Source: Filomicrobium sp. (GTDB lineage Bacteria; Pseudomonadota; Alphaproteobacteria; Rhizobiales; Hyphomicrobiaceae). From it: a stretch of DNA of 6,824 nucleotides. The stretch spans positions 1 to 6,824 of the forward strand of contig JAJFHK010000426.1 in NCBI GenBank assembly GCA_021775655.1, written 5' to 3'. Every line of letters starts with the position of its first letter. The first letter of the stretch is position 1. The notes under the pieces are model-generated. The model saw only the letters and a program-made list of their open reading frames with translations, did no database searches and was not told the DNA's origin. A program made the translations under genes and the position numbers. Below, piece after piece: positions 6,144-6,824 of this stretch.

Positions 6144-6671
6144 CTAGGGCGCCCATAGAGCTGGCCGCATCCATGGCTGCGGAACGGACAGCTCACTTTG
6201 TCGAAGTGGTTCTGCGTTGCCGAGGCTCATAGACTGCCATGCCCCGCGCCATTGCGTAGGCAGAGGATAAGGCGGCGCGACATTGGCCTCAGGCACGAAA
6301 CCGAAACGATTATAGTAAGCAGGGTCGCCCAACACATAAACATGGGAGACACCTTCAATACCCAACTTCTGCAAGCCGTTGCGAATAATGGCGCTGCCGA
6401 TACCTTGTTCCTGCCATGTGGGCGTCACGGCAAGTGGTCCCAACAACGCTACATTGGAAGTCATCCCGGCAACTGTGCAACTCGTGAAGATACCATGACC
6501 GACAATGGACGACCCGACCGTGCCAATAAACGAGGTCGTCACTGTCGCGTCCTGCAGAAGATCCATCACCAGTGGCAGCAGTTCTTCGTCCGGAAATGCA
6601 TATAGATAAAGGCTTTTGATTGCTGGCAAGTCGCAAGGATTGCTCTCTCGAATTTCGACGCTGTTTGCCAT
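6144..6671 (-). CDS. GNAT-family N-acetyltransferase
   Basis: A 175-residue cytosolic acetyl-CoA-dependent acyltransferase of the GNAT fold. It opens with the typical first strand and helix (VEIRESNPCDLPAIKSLY, 5-22). The acetyl-CoA pyrophosphate-binding loop is seen as LGPLAVTPTWQEQGIGSAII (77-96), where Q87-x-x-G90-x-G92 matches the Q/R-x-x-G-x-G/A signature. The later segment VYVLGDPAYYNRFGFVPE (111-128) is typical of the YhbS-like subgroup, with the tyrosine pair and the R-F-G-F turn. The ATG start has GGGGTG 4 nt upstream, a modest ribosome site. No terminator is evident after its stop, so some read-through into the dehydrogenase gene is possible. The neighbours give no hint of the acceptor substrate, and GNAT substrates cannot be predicted from these motifs alone. 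Confidence 0.9.
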   Translation of the reverse strand: MANSVEIRESNPCDLPAIKSLYLYAFPDEELLPLVMDLLQDATVTTSFIGTVGSSIVGHGIFTSCTVAGMTSNVALLGPLAVTPTWQEQGIGSAIIRNGLQKLGIEGVSHVYVLGDPAYYNRFGFVPEANVAPPYPLPTQWRGAWQSMSLGNAEPLRQSELSVPQPWMRPALWAP

Positions 6672-6824
6672 ATGGCACCCCGGTCACTGCAAAGATTGTC
6701 AGTCTCGCTAGCACCCGCACGCTGCAACGTTCATGGAGCCCGTTCACGCACGAAAGTCTAGTTACTTGCTGGCTTCAAGTTCGACAGCTCGATAGCTCAC
6801 GAGTGACATGCAGCCCTCAACCCT

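Noticed and set aside
6672..6824. Sequence upstream of the acetyltransferase gene, checked for another gene or regulatory site
   Set aside because: Only 153 bp; the minus-strand frame here runs out of frame through the acetyltransferase gene and has no family features. Short AGCT-containing repeats near 6785-6800 are too small to call.

Overview
The window is chromosomal-type DNA in which all five convincing genes lie on the minus strand, so transcription runs from high to low coordinates. Gene content fits a Gram-negative alphaproteobacterium of the Rhizobiales/Bradyrhizobiaceae kind: a Tat-exported flavocytochrome c sulfide dehydrogenase (FCSD) flavoprotein, periplasmic c-type heme domains, a TAXI-family binding protein, and a Sel1-containing secreted protein with beta repeats of a style common in that group. 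The assignment is inferred from protein character alone. No rRNA, tRNA, CRISPR array, transposase or phage gene was seen.

Layout, in order of transcription. (1) 6671-6144: a GNAT-family N-acetyltransferase. (2) 6021-5014: a zinc-free medium-chain dehydrogenase/quinone-oxidoreductase-like enzyme with a clear Shine-Dalgarno sequence, followed by a stem-loop (4987-4956) that may be its terminator. (3) 5013-4661: a noncoding stretch with a perfect 8-bp-arm inverted repeat (4671-4691) just before the next gene. (4) 4660-66: a compact three-gene cluster, probably one operon. It encodes a TAXI-like periplasmic binding protein, then a large secreted diheme cytochrome c (13 nt from the preceding stop if the preferred start is right), then the FCSD flavoprotein (40 nt further on).

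The three-gene cluster is the most interesting part. The flavoprotein keeps the FAD-attachment cysteine and the redox-active cysteine pair of FccB/SoxF, so it probably oxidises sulfide or a related sulfur or thiol compound in the periplasm. Electrons would pass to the adjacent two-heme protein, which takes the place of FccA/SoxE. That cytochrome is unusual: two beta-repeat domains, two nearly duplicate heme domains (47 of 69 residues identical) and a C-terminal Sel1-like helical region are fused in one chain. The TAXI-like protein has no TRAP permease beside it in this window, so it may deliver or sense a ligand for the redox pair rather than feed a transporter. Substrate and physiological role are inference.

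The dehydrogenase and acetyltransferase upstream look like ordinary independent genes, with no evident link to the redox cluster.
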